64,000 bases of DNA from Aselliscus stoliczkanus. Its lineage: Eukaryota; Chordata; Mammalia; Chiroptera; Hipposideridae. Positions 1 through 12,215 of this stretch are shown here, piece by piece. The stretch's first letter is position 1; every line of letters begins with the position of its first letter. The DNA lies in NCBI GenBank assembly GCA_033961575.1, contig CM066730.1:133362023-133426022 (forward strand). Direction: 5' to 3'. The notes below the pieces were generated by a model, which had not been told where the DNA came from, did no database searches, and saw only the letters and a program-made list of their open reading frames with translations. The translations under genes and the position numbers were made by a program.

Positions 1-159
1 TCAGTGTGTTGTGTGGCCTGAGGCACCAGGTGGACCTGGGAGGACAGTCTTGCATTGTACAAAAATATTGACTGCTGTCTCCCTTCCTTGGAAACTATTT
101 TCTTAAAGAAGTTACATTCACACTTTTTGTAAAAGTTATTCTTGTTTATTGAAGATTTA

Positions 160-331
160 GAATACAGAGGAAAGAATAAAAACCACTTGGAATCCCACAA
201 CCATTATTAATATTTTGATGAATATCTTCTTAATTTTATGTGTGCATCCCCACCATACATTGTGATCATACATTGCATGATGTTATATCACCTTTCATTT
301 ATCAGTGCTTCATGAATGTCATTCCATCTTC

Positions 332-370
<39 letters not shown>

Positions 371-1110
371 GAAATCTGTTGGATGGCTACATCATGATTC
401 TATATTTTTGGATGAACATGTAAGATTGTTTTGTTGGTCATTTTAAACAACCCTGTGAAGGAGGTCCTTGTGGCTGAGTCTTGTGTATCTTGTTTTTATT
501 TAGAATAAATTCCTAGAAGTAGAATTGGTAGTCAAAGGACATGTACCATTTACTCTCCCAAACTGACATGCTGCTTATATTTCTAAATGACAGTATTTTC
601 TTCATTACATTTAATTGATTTGTGGATATCATAATTTTTTAAAATTTGCCAATCAGTAAAAATGCTAAATCTATATTTTACTGCATAGATATTTCATTAC
701 TAGTACATTTAAATGTTTCTTTCATGTTTGAGGACTCATTTTTTGTGTGAATTGCCTTGGTAAGCCTTTTGCCTATTTTATTATTCGTGTGTTGGTGTTT
801 TCTTTTTATGTTTGAAAGCTGTGTATTGAGAGTATTACCTTTTTGTCACATATGGTACAAATATTTTTCTTCAGGTTGTTTGTTTATATATTCAGTGTCT
901 TTTGATATAGAAGATTTATATTTTCATGTATGCAAATCTATTGAACATTTCTTTATAAGGTTTCTACTTTTGATGTCATGTTGGAGAGACCTTTTGACTC
1001 CCCTAATTATATAAATATTTACCTCTATTTAGATTTAGTATTTGGTATATTTGTTAATTTTTAAATAATGGGGCATTTATTTAATATATAGTGTAAGATG
1101 AACGCCAACT
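160..1110 (-). repeat. Old L1 fragment, antisense
   Basis: The text reads like a diverged antisense L1 3' half: a stretch resembling 'tagaattggtagtcaaaggacatgtacc', followed by the antisense ORF2-type series 'gccttttgcctattttatta' and 'ttcttcaggttgtttg'. A TG microsatellite lies inside at 334-367. Borders are approximate and the subfamily is not assigned. Confidence 0.5.
334..367. repeat. (TG)n microsatellite
   Basis: Seventeen uninterrupted TG units within an old L1-like stretch. Confidence 0.97.
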
Positions 1111-1641
1111 TTCTGAAGACTTTTTTTTTTCCTAACTGGTCATCCAGTTGTTCCACCACAAAACAATTACCATTCTTCCCACTGACTTAAAATCCATATC
1201 TTTAAAAATTGTTCTGTTTTCTTAAACACACTCAAAAATTTATAATACTAATGCACCATAGAACGGGCATTGGATCCCTGGCCTCTTTTCAGGTTGTTGA
1301 TGCGAAGCTGATACTGAGGAAATAGCTTAACCTCTTTTTGACTCGATTTTTTCTGTGAAATCATATCTGACCGTCTACTAGAATTGTTAATGAGGCTCTG
1401 ATGAGATAATAGATACAAATTATGAAGTTCTAGATAGAGAGGAAGAGTTTATAATGCTACTAATGAGGAGAGGCCAGGTATTCCTTGAGGCGCTATAACT
1501 GTAGTTCAAACTAGTAACACAACATCATAAAAGGTTACATTTTGTTTTCTGGAGCAGTTAGAAAAAGCAACAAAATAGCATCGCTGGCTGTTGAGTAATT
1601 TTCCATTAGTCAAATATAACCCAATCACTAAAACAAGAATA

Positions 1642-1798
1642 CAGTAAAACCTTGGATTGTGAGTAACTTGGTTTTGTGAGTGTTCTGCAAGATGAACAAA
1701 CATTTCTAATACATTTTAACTTGGTAAACAAGTGATGTCTTGCAATACGAGTAGTTTGTTTCTGGAACGATTTATGCTCACAAGCCAAGGTATTACTG
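1642..1798. mobile_element. Tigger/pogo-like MITE, 157 bp
   Basis: The element begins CAGTAAAACCTTGG and ends CCAAGGTATTACTG, which are near-perfect inverted termini (the right end read in reverse is CAGTAATACCTTGG). TA dinucleotides flank it at 1640-1641 and 1799-1800. CAGT-type ends with a TA duplication are typical of Tigger/pogo elements of the Tc1/mariner superfamily. There is no coding capacity. The exact family is not assigned. Confidence 0.7.
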
Positions 1799-1800
1799 TA

Positions 1801-2307
1801 AGCATGTTGTAATTTTTTTTTTTTATCTTGACAGGGATTATACAGCATTCAATTCCTTAATTTACAATAAAAAAATAGAAAAGCAAATGTAATACTGCAC
1901 TTAACTTTTCATAAGATGATATTCTTCATGTTATCTTTTTCTAAAAATTGGGACAGTTTATTTTGAACAAGAAAGTGGGATAAGCAACTGAAAGTATACC
2001 CCATATGAGAGGTTCTTCCCCAATTTTACTCCACACCCTGAGATATAATTTTGGGAGGAAAAAATGTCATATGTTTGGTTAATTATGTTATCTGTTATTC
2101 CTCCTTTTTTAAGGGCAGGCATAACATTGACTGATACCTGGCTTAAAGTGTAAGAATCATGCCCAGATAGTGCATGCCTACTAAATAGTTACATTTTGGG
2201 ATTAAATTTGAGATTAAACTTTCATTTGGGTTAAAGTTGAATGCATGTACTAACACAGGGCTACCAAACCACTATTCCTGGTTTAATTTTTAAAAATGAA
2301 TACAATT
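1801..2307. other. No gene or clear repeat recognised
   Basis: AT-rich intronic sequence. I see no splice-framed ORF, RNA gene or well-preserved repeat. Confidence 0.5.
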
Positions 2308-2766
2308 GGGCCAGCCGAGTGGCGCGTTAGTTAAGAGCTGGCTTAGAGCGGCCCCGGTTCGGATCCCACATATGAGGGCCAGTGACACTGCCCTCTACAG
2401 CTAAGATGATGAACAACAGCAGCATGTGGAGTTGGGCTGCTGTGAGTCGCCAGTGACAGCGTAGCTGCAGCCCCTGCTGCAGTGGGCTGCCATAGGTTAG
2501 AGTGAATGGCTAGCAGCCAGCATGAGCAGCAGGCAGCTGGGGTGAGCTGCCGAGAGCCACTGTGAGCGGCTGTCCAGAGCCCAGAGACCGATTTGCCTCA
2601 CCCGGGAAGAGCACAATGATGATACCAACATGGGCCAGTGAAGCAACGTCCTCCACAACTAGACTGAGGAACAAAAGAACAACAACTTGTCTGTTCCCCT
2701 TCCCTGGTTCCCCAGCGTTGTTCCCCTTCCCCAATTCCCCAATAAAATTAAAAAAAAAAAAAAAAA
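2308..2766 (+). mobile_element. Long-form tRNA-derived SINE (Rhin-1-like)
   Basis: The full-length copy has a tRNA-like head with a B-box-like GGTTCGGATCC, then the landmark CACATATGAGGGCCAGTG. Next comes a long GC-rich body with repeated CTGC/GTGAG motifs, and a 3' end CCCCAATTCCCCAATAAAAT followed by about 18 A. The flanks gaatacaatt and gaatatgattt look like an imperfect target-site duplication. Several open frames across the body are incidental. Confidence 0.85.
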
Positions 2767-4260
2767 GAATATGATTTGTCCAGATTTTCACAGTTCCTTC
2801 CATGTAAACATTAGTTTTATTGTTCCTCTTTCACTTGGAAATATTCTGATGAAATAAATAGCCTTGCGAAGGAAAGCTAACGTAGCTTGGAGTCCACAAT
2901 AAAAAAGCAAAGAGTAAATGATTCATTTGCTGCTCAGTTATGTTTAGGACTTTTAGAAGTAGTGCATTCGTCTCTAGAGAGCTCCACATGCTGCCTGTGC
3001 CAAAAATGTTGTGTACTCTTCTTGAGCTCAACATGGTTCATAACTAGCTCTCTAGTAAACAGCTGGAAGTAAAGAACATAGCTCTGTTTATTCAGTGTAA
3101 AGCGGCGATACATTCCTGCAGAAGTGTTAGCGTTAAGTCTTCCTTGTCTGTGAAAATCTGGATCCATTTGTCCTCTTCATGTTTTATGTCAAAAAAGCCA
3201 CCTCCATCTATGATAGATCAAATTGCATCATTTAAATAGTCCTCAAACCATTTTAGTTGTTCTTCTCATTTGGTAGTTTAATTTTACATGTAGTTACTAT
3301 GTTCGTCCAGGAGCAGTTTCTCTGTTTTCGGATTTTGTCTATTCTGGACCTTTCTCATATTTGTGACCTGTTTCTAGGGAAAGACCCCAGGCTCACACGC
3401 TTGCTCCAGGCTGACTGGACACCAGGCGGTAGGGCTTCCGCTGGTCTGTACACTACGCCGCCATCATCTTCCCGGCTGTGCCTGTAGAGTTGCCTGCAGT
3501 GATGGGACAACAGTTGGTCTTTAGATTCAGACATTTCTACTAAACTCATAGTCAGGGATCTGGATTTGTGTTGGGGATCTGATGGTAAACTTTGAGACCA
3601 TGCTTAAATCATCTCACTCCTCTGAGCTTTGGGTTTTTTCCTCTGTAATCTTTTGCAGGAATTTGAATATAATGTCACAGCTCTGAGTCCCCCTTTCCAG
3701 TCCCCGTTTCTCTGGTAGCAGAGGACTCTTAAAGGAGGCCACTTTTTTGTTTATTTTATTTTTAAAAATTTTTGCATTCTAACAGTGGGAAATTTGAAAT
3801 AATCATTGACTTACTTTACTTAATTTTTTTTGTCCCTAAAATAGAAGACAAATGATCCTTCATTTTGCCTTTCATTTCTGAGATTGTTATCAGAGTAATA
3901 AGCAGATAAGCCTCAGTGAAAGCCCAAAATGAAAGAATTTCCAGTAGTGTTGTTGCATTCTATATTTTAAAATGTTTTCAGAGTTCAGGAATGAATTTTG
4001 TATTTTCAGATGTGGATGCAAGTTATTATAAATTCTTGACTCTTTTGAACCCATATGGATGAGTTATTGTAGGATAACCAAGTTTTCTAGCTGGGTGAGA
4101 GCTTATTCTTATAATCACCATATTTTAAAAACTTTGATGAAAATGGTCAAAAATATATTTACTGTGTCTTTGCACTGAGTACAACTTAGTTTTCTTTATT
4201 AATTAGGTTCAATTATGAACATAAATTATTATGCTGATCACTGTGTTTGTAGGGCACATA
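2767..4260. other. No gene supported
   Basis: Several short open frames lie at 2830-3170 on both strands with no recognisable domain, and a GC-richer patch lies at 3370-3500. I cannot tie any of these to a family. Nothing else was recognised. Confidence 0.5.
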
Positions 4261-4264
4261 CCCA

Positions 4265-4445
4265 CAGCTGGTTTAGAGTAGAAAGTCCTGGGTTTAAATT
4301 GAAGTTTTGCCACCTACTGACTTGATTGCCTTGGAATAGCAAACCCCTTTTAACTTCACTTTCCTTATTTGTTAAGAAATTGAGAGTGAAAAACTTTGTA
4401 TGAAATAGACCTTCCATAAATGATAGCTGTTATGATTATTATGGT
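4265..4445 (-). repeat. MIR SINE, antisense
   Basis: It follows the antisense MIR order: a 'gtcctgggtttaaatt' core, then 'gccacctactgacttgattgcctt', then 'ttcactttccttatttgtta'. Diverged, with approximate borders. Confidence 0.65.
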
Positions 4446-4499
4446 AGGGATGCCCTCCAGAGCCTTCTGAGTTGTGTATATAAACGCTTGCCCCTCCCC

Positions 4500-4677
4500 C
4501 ACTACACACAGACACATGCGCGCGCGCACACACACTCACAGACACACACACACACCACATACAGATGCACCCACATACGCACCACAGACACACACACACA
4601 CCATATACAGATGCACACATATACGAACCACACACACACACACACACACAGACACACACATTCACACAAACACAGTG
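4500..4677. repeat. Compound (CA)n-rich microsatellite
   Basis: CA runs are interrupted by a CGCGCG segment at 4519-4526 and by two imperfect copies of an 'accatatacagatgcac' type spacer, giving a higher-order repeat of about 55 bp. The long His/Thr-rich and Val/Cys-rich open frames here are products of the repeat. Confidence 0.95.
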
Positions 4678-5209
4678 TATTTGTTTCATACTAGCTAGCT
4701 TTGGACTAGAATTTATGTTGTGCTTTCTGTAGTTTTTCTGTCAACTTCCTTGTTTTTACTTCTTGAAGTAACGAGTGTGCCTGTGTATAGGGCCTCTTCC
4801 AATAGGATTTCACCAGCTTGTTGGCATCGACTAGAGTCACTCATTTTATGCACAGCTCTAAGTGAAAAGACCTGTGAATATGGAATGCTCGTAAACATTT
4901 GTGTGAAATTTCCACAGCATTTTCTTTGGTGAATTCAGGTTTAATATGTGTTCCAAAACAATGAAGCTTAGCACCATTGAATCATAAGTGTGTATTTGCA
5001 TACTGGTCTTTACTTAGAAAGGCATAGTATTGAGCAAGCCAGTAGGGAGAGTCATAATCTAAGCTGTTTTTCTCTTACTTCCTCTCCTCTTGTTATTGAC
5101 TTGGGTCACATGAGAGGTATAATACATGTGAGTTTCAGAGTGAAGATTGAAACCGTGTGGTTTTCTGAGTTTTTTTTCCTTTTTAAGCCTTGTATGGGAA
5201 TACATTCAT

Positions 5210-5395
5210 GACTCTCACTTATAAATTACACATCTGCTGTGTGCTTAACCCTCATGCTGTGGATGGTAATATCCCCATTGAAAGATGAGGAACCCAAGAT
5301 TTGGAGAAATTAAGTATTTTGTTCATTTTATAAGTGAGTAACTTTTGCCTGACTTCAAAGCTCAGGCTTTTTACCACTAAACCATGCTATATGTT
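5210..5395 (+). repeat. MIR SINE
   Basis: The MIR order is visible: 'gtgtgcttaaccctcatg', 'aaagatgaggaacccaagat', then 'aaagctcaggctttttaccac'. Diverged. Confidence 0.65.
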
Positions 5396-6320
5396 AGCTC
5401 CAAACTAGGGACTCCAAAGTTCTGTGAGGCTCATGTGGACTTGGGTGGGTGTATTGGATTTTGGGTGGGGTAGATGTTTATACTTTGTCCCTTGTCCTAT
5501 GTAATGAACAGTAAGCTGCCATCTGCTATTCCCAACTGTATGGCCACTCTTAGAGGTGTATGTTGTGCTCCTAGGTATGTGTTCATGCAAAGGCCTACTG
5601 CTCACATACCCTCTGGTGCCTTCTGCCTCTAGAAAAGAGGGTTGGTGGCAGCCAAAACGGTGTGCCAAGGGCAAGGCTATGTTCTCGATTTTCAGATAGT
5701 CGTGCTCTAGACACATATGAGCCAGTAGAGTCCCTATGAAAAGAAGGCTATTACTAGATCAATCTTCAATTTAATTAAATTAATTTCTTTAATTATTAAA
5801 TATTAAGTTATTTATAACATTAAATCAGAACACCAAGGGAGGGCAAATGCCCGTGATTCTGTTCTGGGGCTCGAGGAAGCATGTTCTGAGATAGTTTGGC
5901 ACTGCCATCTCCCTCTGCCCATCACATCCTAGTATAGACATAAAATACTAAGAAGAGGGACTCCATGAGGAAGAGTTAGGTTTTTAGTTTCTTTTGCAAT
6001 GAACTGTTAATTTTAGCTGAGAAACATAAAGGTATGTGGTCTGGTGTTGAGAAAGGGTTTACTTACTAGTTTCATTTACAACTGATATGGCTTTGGGCTT
6101 TATAAATGCTTCTGATGTTGAGGGAAGTAGAGAAAATAAATAGTTCTGGTGTTGAGGGAAGTGGAGCAATAAAATCCAGTTGAAATATGGCCAGTAATCC
6201 CAAACTAATCAGACCATCAGTGTGCCTTCCTATATCACACAGTGTATCTGAAATTTTTGATTAAAGTTGCTCTTTACTAAAGGGACATTTCTTGTGTCTG
6301 TATATAATTGAATTAAATTT
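5396..6320. other. No gene supported
   Basis: Intronic sequence. An AATTAAATTAATT-type AT-rich run sits at 5765-5830. A duplicated phrase 'tctggtgttgagggaagt' type occurs near 6110 and 6145. No coding or RNA gene was seen. Confidence 0.5.
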
Positions 6321-6321
6321 T

Positions 6322-6698
6322 TTTATTTCTTTTTAATGATTTTATTGGGGAATTGGGGAAGGGGAACAGCCAACTTGTTGTTCTTCAGTCTTAGTTGTGG
6401 AGGGCACAGCAAGCTCAGCTCCAAGTCCAGTTGCCATTGGTTGTTCGTCGGCAGCTCACGGCTGCTCAGCTGAAGGTGCCGTGTTCAATCTTAGTTTGTC
6501 AGTAGGCACAGCCCACCATCCCATGTGGGAGTCCAACCGGCAACCTTGTTAGGAGCATGTGTTCTCACCAGCAGAGCGATCCTGCCACCTGTTGGCAGCT
6601 CAGCCTGGATGCAGCTCACTGGCCCATGTGGGAATTGAACCAGCGATATTGTTGCTCAGAGCTCGCTCTCTTAACCAACTGAGCCACTCGGCCAGCCC
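6322..6698 (-). mobile_element. tRNA-derived SINE, alternative architecture (VES-like/Rhin-like)
   Basis: On the minus strand the head is GGGCTGGCCGAGTGGCTCAG, with GGTTCAATTCCC as the B-box. A second block resembles a tRNA B-box, ccggttggactcccacatgg, so it looks dimer-like. The 3' module ACAACTAAGACTGAAGAAC...CCCCAATAAAATC matches that of the long-form SINEs in this window. Confidence 0.75.
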
Positions 6699-6699
6699 T

Positions 6700-8764
6700 T
6701 TTTTTTAAATTTTGAAATAATTCTAGATTGGCAGGAAGTTGCAGAGATTGTACAGAGGGGACCTCTGCTGTTCAATTGAACTTAAATACAAGTGATATGC
6801 TTCTCTCCCTTTTGATTTTAAAGGTTTTTAGACTTACGGAAAAGCTTTCTAAGATCAAAGATGCTCGATGTTGGGTCTCTGAAACCTCTTTTGAATGAGT
6901 TTTTTGAATAACTCTGGGTACAACTGGAATAATGGCTGAAATCCAGATGGTGCTGTGACTGAGTTGCGAATGTGAAGTGGTTTCCCTGGAAGCGAGCAGC
7001 ACCATTACGAGAAGAATGTCGTGGGGTGTTCTGGTCGCTACAGCTTGGGCCTTTTGAGCCTTGGAGCTGTGGGTGTTGGGGTTTTGCTAATGGTCCTAGG
7101 AGCCCTGAAGTCACAGTTGTCAAAGCAACAGGTGGTGGTGGCTGGGAGCCAGCTTGGCAGCCAGTCAGCTCTCCAAATAGCCAAGGTTGCTCAACCTTGA
7201 CAAGGTTTTGCAGACCAAACTGGGGGTGGGAGCTTCAGCCCCACACAGAAATTTGATCCCTTTTTTTTTTTTGAAACAGCCATTTGAAGGATTTTATATA
7301 AAAGGCCTGAGATTCTTTAGGCACTTCGGATGAATTAAAATCCACTGCTTGGTGTTCTTATTCATACCTGTTTTGATTTAACCATATGAAATGGCCACTT
7401 TTGTAGTTAAAACAGTGTTCAAACGTTGGATGTTTCTTATAGTTCAACCTGTTTTCAGCTGTCACATTGAAAATTCTTAGGAACGTGGAATAGCAGGTTT
7501 TCACGGCAACATTGACTTGACGCCTTCACTTATTGAGGGTACTGTTTTAAGTAGATAAGTTAACTTAATCCTCTTAGCCATCAGGAGGTAGGCCCTCCTA
7601 GGATTTTCTCTCCTTTTGAGATCCCAGCTGTGAGTGGTGGAGCCAGGTTCCTACACAGGCAGGTGCCCTACTCAGGAAGCCCTGCTGCTCTTCAGCGCTT
7701 CGGTTTGACCCTACCTTTCCGGTCAGACCTGTGAAAGTCCTGGCTGTCTGGCAGCTGACGGGCAAGTGACCTAGGTGCCCCTCTTTGCTTTCATGGGGAA
7801 AAGGAACTTAATGTTCCCTTAACAGTGAATGAATCCTTCCACAGTACAAGAGTTTGTGGGGCTTCACAAGGATACTTGTGCATTTTTTAGGCCCCTGATG
7901 TTGAAGGTAGGGGTGGAAACTTTTTGGTCCTAATAATGATGGTTATTGCCTTGGAAGAAGAGGGTGGATGTTCGTTTGGTAGAATCTATTCCAACCTTGA
8001 AATCCTGTGGCTTTCTAATAACCCCCTGCCTTTCCTCTGGGTTGCTTAACTTTTTGGATCTTGAGCATGGAAGGAAAAGAAGCGACTCAACCCACGAGGG
8101 AGCTTTATTTAGACAGTATTGGTCTCTTGCTTGCCGAGTCCCGTGTTGACATTGGGGGAATGAGGCTGGGGGCTAGGAGACTAGGCCCATGGGAAGTGAG
8201 GTGGGGAGTGTCCGTGGGCCATCTGTTTCCGGGGCAGCTGGCCTAGGCATTGAGGTACACACAGATCTGTGCTAGCATGGTCCTCCTGGATCCTGTCAGG
8301 TCGCACTCCAGCCTCTTCCGGTTTATTTGTTATGACTCTTACATCCATTGTAAAGGCTGACAGAATCGTAAATTACGGCTTTACACAGTGGCTTTCCAGG
8401 GACTTTCCCTCTTCTTCTCCTTTAGCCTCAGAGGTGAGCCATTATGGTTGCAGGTGATTCTGTAATCAGCATCTCAGGTATTCTGTCATAGCAGGAAAGG
8501 CTAGACAAACAGCCAGGGACTGCCAGAGGCCCAGATGACTTCCTGTTCAGACTGAGTAGGAGGAAAGGACAGGTCGTTGGAGACTTGGTTTAAAACGAAT
8601 TATGATCAGTCTTTCTGGTTTCACCGTCTGATGAAGGAGGGGAGGGATGCACCTCCCCATGACCAGGAATGGATTGGTCTTCAAGGAAGTTGGTTTCATA
8701 AGTTGATCGTGAATCTTCCTGCAGACTGCTATGGCCTTGGGAACCCTGGAGAGTGTCCTGCTGG
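6700..8764. other. No gene supported
   Basis: Unique-looking intronic DNA. A frame of about 94 codons at 6972-7256 has no recognisable domain, and an overlapping frame opens on the other strand. No RNA gene was seen. Confidence 0.5.
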
Positions 8765-9070
8765 CGGACCTTCATTCATCCATTGAGTACCTACTGTGTT
8801 CTAAGCACCGACTGAGAAATAAGAAGGAATAAAACATAGCCTTTGCCCCTGGTGTAATCTGGTGGGTGATGTTTACCATGCAAAGCAAGCCAAGGCTGTT
8901 ATGAACGTGTTTGACAAAGTACTGTGGAGGCATAGAGAAGAGAGGAACTGCATTTGTCTGGAGAAGTCCTGAACAATCCACAGGGAAGGGGAGGCATTTG
9001 AGCTGGGCTTGTAGAGAACGAAACTTAGAATTCTTAAGGTCCCACAGATGGGAAAGCTTTCAGAAAAAAA
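8765..9070 (-). repeat. L2-like LINE fragment, antisense
   Basis: It starts with the hallmark antisense L2 end 'ttcattcatccattgagtacctactgtgttctaagcac'. The 'cctttgcccctggtgtaatctgg' segment and later 'ggcatttgagctgggcttg' follow in the order seen in other copies of this repeat in the window. Confidence 0.65.
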
Positions 9071-9200
9071 TCAGGAGGACAGAGCCTTGGGAACAGTTAG
9101 GGTTGAGGGGGGCAGCCATGGGTGTTCATGACCTGAGGTTCCTACCTACCTGTCTCATTTTGTAACTGGAATGCTAAGCTGTCTCTTTACAATGTTTTAA

Positions 9201-9319
9201 TTTTTTATTTTATTTTTTAATTTTTGAGGGCAGTGTCACTGGCCCTCATATGTGGGACCCGAACCCGGGCCGCTGGCTTCCCAAGCCAGCGCTTAACCAC
9301 CGCGTCACTCGGCCGGCCC
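9201..9319 (-). mobile_element. Short-form tRNA-derived SINE
   Basis: Antisense copy. A T/AT-rich tail joins directly to GAGGGCAGTGTCACTGGCCC and ends with the head complement CACTCGGCCGGCCC. The target-site duplication is tttacaatgttttaa at 9186-9200 versus tttacagtgtttttaa at 9320-9335. Confidence 0.92.
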
Positions 9320-9335
9320 TTTACAGTGTTTTTAA

Positions 9336-10080
9336 ATTTATTGTTCTGTGAATTCATCACGATGAGTCACTGCATCTTCTGTTTGTAGTTATACCAGGTA
9401 CTGCCCGTGAGACAACAACTCAGCTCTTTTCTGCCTGGTTCCCCTGCTTGTGGCTGCCCCCAGCCCTTCGCTCTCTCTCATGAAGCGCTTTCTCAAAAAC
9501 AGCCTTATATGTGATGTCTTTATATCATTCGTTGGCCAAGTTTCTCAGGACCACACTAGACTGGAGTACATTTGAGTGATGGCCTTTTGGGACCCCACTG
9601 AAACCTTCCTCACTGCTCTCCATTGGTGACTGCAACACTGGCTGCTTTTGGTCCATGTGCTTTCTGGCTTTCCAAGCGACCTCTGTCCTCCCTGGGTTTT
9701 GGTCAGCATTTATCTTTTCCTCCTGTTTAGGACTGCTGATAGTTTTTGGGTCACTTTCTACCAGCTCCACAATTCCAGAGGTGGAGCCGAGTTCATCCCC
9801 CTGGCCATGTGCCTTGTTAGTGAGTTTGTGTTACCTGAGAGAATCCATGCTTACATAATAATTGCACGCTCTTCAGTGCCTGAAAATTCCAAAGGCCAAG
9901 GTAGGTTTGAATGACTCAAAGTCACCTCAGTATGAAACAGTGAGTGTAAAGGCCAACCAAGGATTCTTTGAAAGCAAAAGCTTTCTTTAGATGAGCGTGT
10001 TTGATGAAGCAAAGAGATTGCTTTTTTTGCTGCCAGAGACAATCCATTCTCTTTCTGTAGTCTCCATCCTGCCGTGCTAT
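9336..10080. other. No gene supported
   Basis: Intronic sequence with overlapping short frames on both strands at 9525-9914 and no recognisable domain. No repeat was confidently assigned. Confidence 0.5.
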
Positions 10081-10084
10081 CAGA

Positions 10085-10210
10085 GATGGAAGGATCCTTT
10101 GCAGTGATTCTCGCCAGCAAAATGGAAGGATCCTTTGCAGTGATTCTCGCCGGGCAGTGATTCTCGCCAGCAAAATGGAAGGATCCTTTGCAGTGATTCT
10201 CGCCGGCAAA
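10085..10210. repeat. 36-bp minisatellite, about 3.5 copies
   Basis: The unit is ATGGAAGGATCCTTTGCA followed by GTGATTCTCGCCAGCAAA. Full copies start at 10085 and 10175. A copy at 10121 is interrupted after 33 bases by a partial unit (10154-10174) that restarts at CAGTGATTCTCGCC. Copies differ by an A/G in CC(A/G)GCAAA. It opens several overlapping frames, which are not evidence of coding. Confidence 0.92.
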
Positions 10211-10704
10211 ATTTTGTGGAGAAAGTCAGTGTGATAGAGCACCATGAGAGGGAAGGGCGCCCATTCTGTCGTTTGAATTTCTGTTGAAGAGGGAAAGTGT
10301 CAGTCAGCACGTTGCCTGCATGGATAATGAGGGGAGAATGGAGGTGGGAGGTGGGTAATGTCCCATGACATTGTGGAAATACATGTGAAGGGCCTTTTGG
10401 AATCCTGCTTGTAAGCAGTATTGTGCAAGTCCCTCAAAAGTTTCTTCACTTCCCTGGATGCAAATACTAGAAAGGGATGCAGTCGCTTTTGTGCGAAGAT
10501 TACTCATGGGCTGAAAAATGCTATACTTGCAAATAGTTTTGCTGAGCTTGAGAATGGTCAGATCTGATGTCTGGATGGTGGCCATTATTATGAAACATAG
10601 TGCCCTGCATCCAGGAATCTAGGAATTTAAAAGTTCAAAGCACGGTGGGAGTCTCTCTCTTACCAGGCAAGAAAAGTGTTTTACTAGTCATGGAACTTTC
10701 AGTA

Positions 10705-10830
10705 AAACTGAGCTGCTTTGCGCCTGGGTTTACTCATCTGTAAAATAGGGATAATAGTGCTATCCACCCTTACAGGATGGTTCAGAATTAAATGAGTTAA
10801 TTTAGGTAAAAGGCTTGGCATGATGCCTGA
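10705..10830 (-). repeat. MIR SINE, antisense
   Basis: 'gtttactcatctgtaaaatagggataatag' followed by 'gaattaaatgagttaattt' and 'ggcatgatgcctga' is the typical antisense MIR 5'-half pattern. Confidence 0.75.
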
Positions 10831-12215
10831 TTCATATAGCCAATATTGAGGTAGCATTTGTTTATATTTATTTATTTTCTTCATTATTTTTCTTTCTTAT
10901 TTGTGATTTCCTTGAGGTTTTGTACTCTAAAAAAAACAAAACATTATAACTCTTTCTATGCCCCATCAGCAGTGGCTTAAGAATTCTTACTGAGAGGAAG
11001 AACCTTTGGTTTGTGGTAGTTTTCTTAACCCCTTGGGTGCATTTGACGACTGAGACTGTTCATGTTCTTGCTTTGCCTAAGTGTGTGATGACAAGTCTAA
11101 CTCGTCATTCGATTTAAGACAATATTTTAACATGTACATTCTTGTTCATTTTAAAGTACTTTGTATCAGTTGCAACAGAAGAAACAATTATAGTATTTCA
11201 GTGAAACTTGTTTGGATACACTGCCCATAATGTCAGAAATAAGGAATATATTTTATGAAACTGATAATGAAAGTGACTTTGAGCAATCTGATGAAGAATT
11301 TTTTAGTGATCCTATAAATGACGATTACAGTGAAATACACAGTGAAGATGATGAAGATGATAGTGAACTAGAAAATGATGGTAGTGATATAATACCATGA
11401 TTTCAAAGACACACAAGACACTTACCGAGCAGTGATAGTGAATCTTCTATATAGCTGATATAAACCGTGTTTCTGAAATACCTGGAATCAATCCTTTGTG
11501 CCTGTGTAGGCTAGGTGATAATCCTAGGCCTTTAGATGTTTTGAAAGAAGTCCTGAATGTGGATTTTTGGGACATTATAGTAGAAGAGACTAATAGATAT
11601 GCCAGACAAGTGATAGAAAAAGAAGATTATGTAAAAAAAAGAAAAAAAGAAACCAAAGATGGTTTCCTGTAAGTTCTAATGAAAGAAAAGCATATATTGC
11701 ATTATGCATCTTGATGTCTCGAATGAAAACAACCAAAACTGCATATGTATTGGTCAAAAAGATATATAACTACTCCAGTTTTTGCAAACACTATGCCACG
11801 TAATACGTTTTTTGATATTTCAAGTTTCCTACATTTTACAAATAATGAAAAAGGAAATAAAGATGATAAAATAAGAAAGATTAGAAATATAGTGGATTAC
11901 CTAAATAATAGATTTTGTTATCTTTATACTCCAGATAGTGAAGCATCTCTTGATGAATTGCTAATGAAATTCAAAGGTTGATTGAATTATGTTGAATGTA
12001 TTGCCTCCAAAAGAGTGCGATTTGGTATAAAATTTTATAAACTTTGTATATCTGTTGGGTTGTCGGAAAAGTCATGACATATGTTTGCAACAGATGGCGC
12101 TGGTTTATTTTTGGAAGTACTGAGTCATTCGCATCTATGTTATTGCCATGTCATTTGACAGCTGACAGTTCTAGCTTCATTCTAAAAAAATTGGAGATTT
12201 TACAACAAGTTGAAG

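Noticed and set aside
2831..3167. Dense short frames on both strands, possibly an old gene fragment
   Set aside because: I could not connect the peptides to any family, and frames are broken; not enough to call a pseudogene.
4372..4698. Overlapping frames of 68-105 codons, His/Thr-rich and Val/Cys-rich
   Set aside because: They are translations of the CA microsatellite in several frames.
10085..10210. Possible CRISPR-like array
   Set aside because: Direct tandem units without spacers in a mammalian genome; it is a minisatellite.
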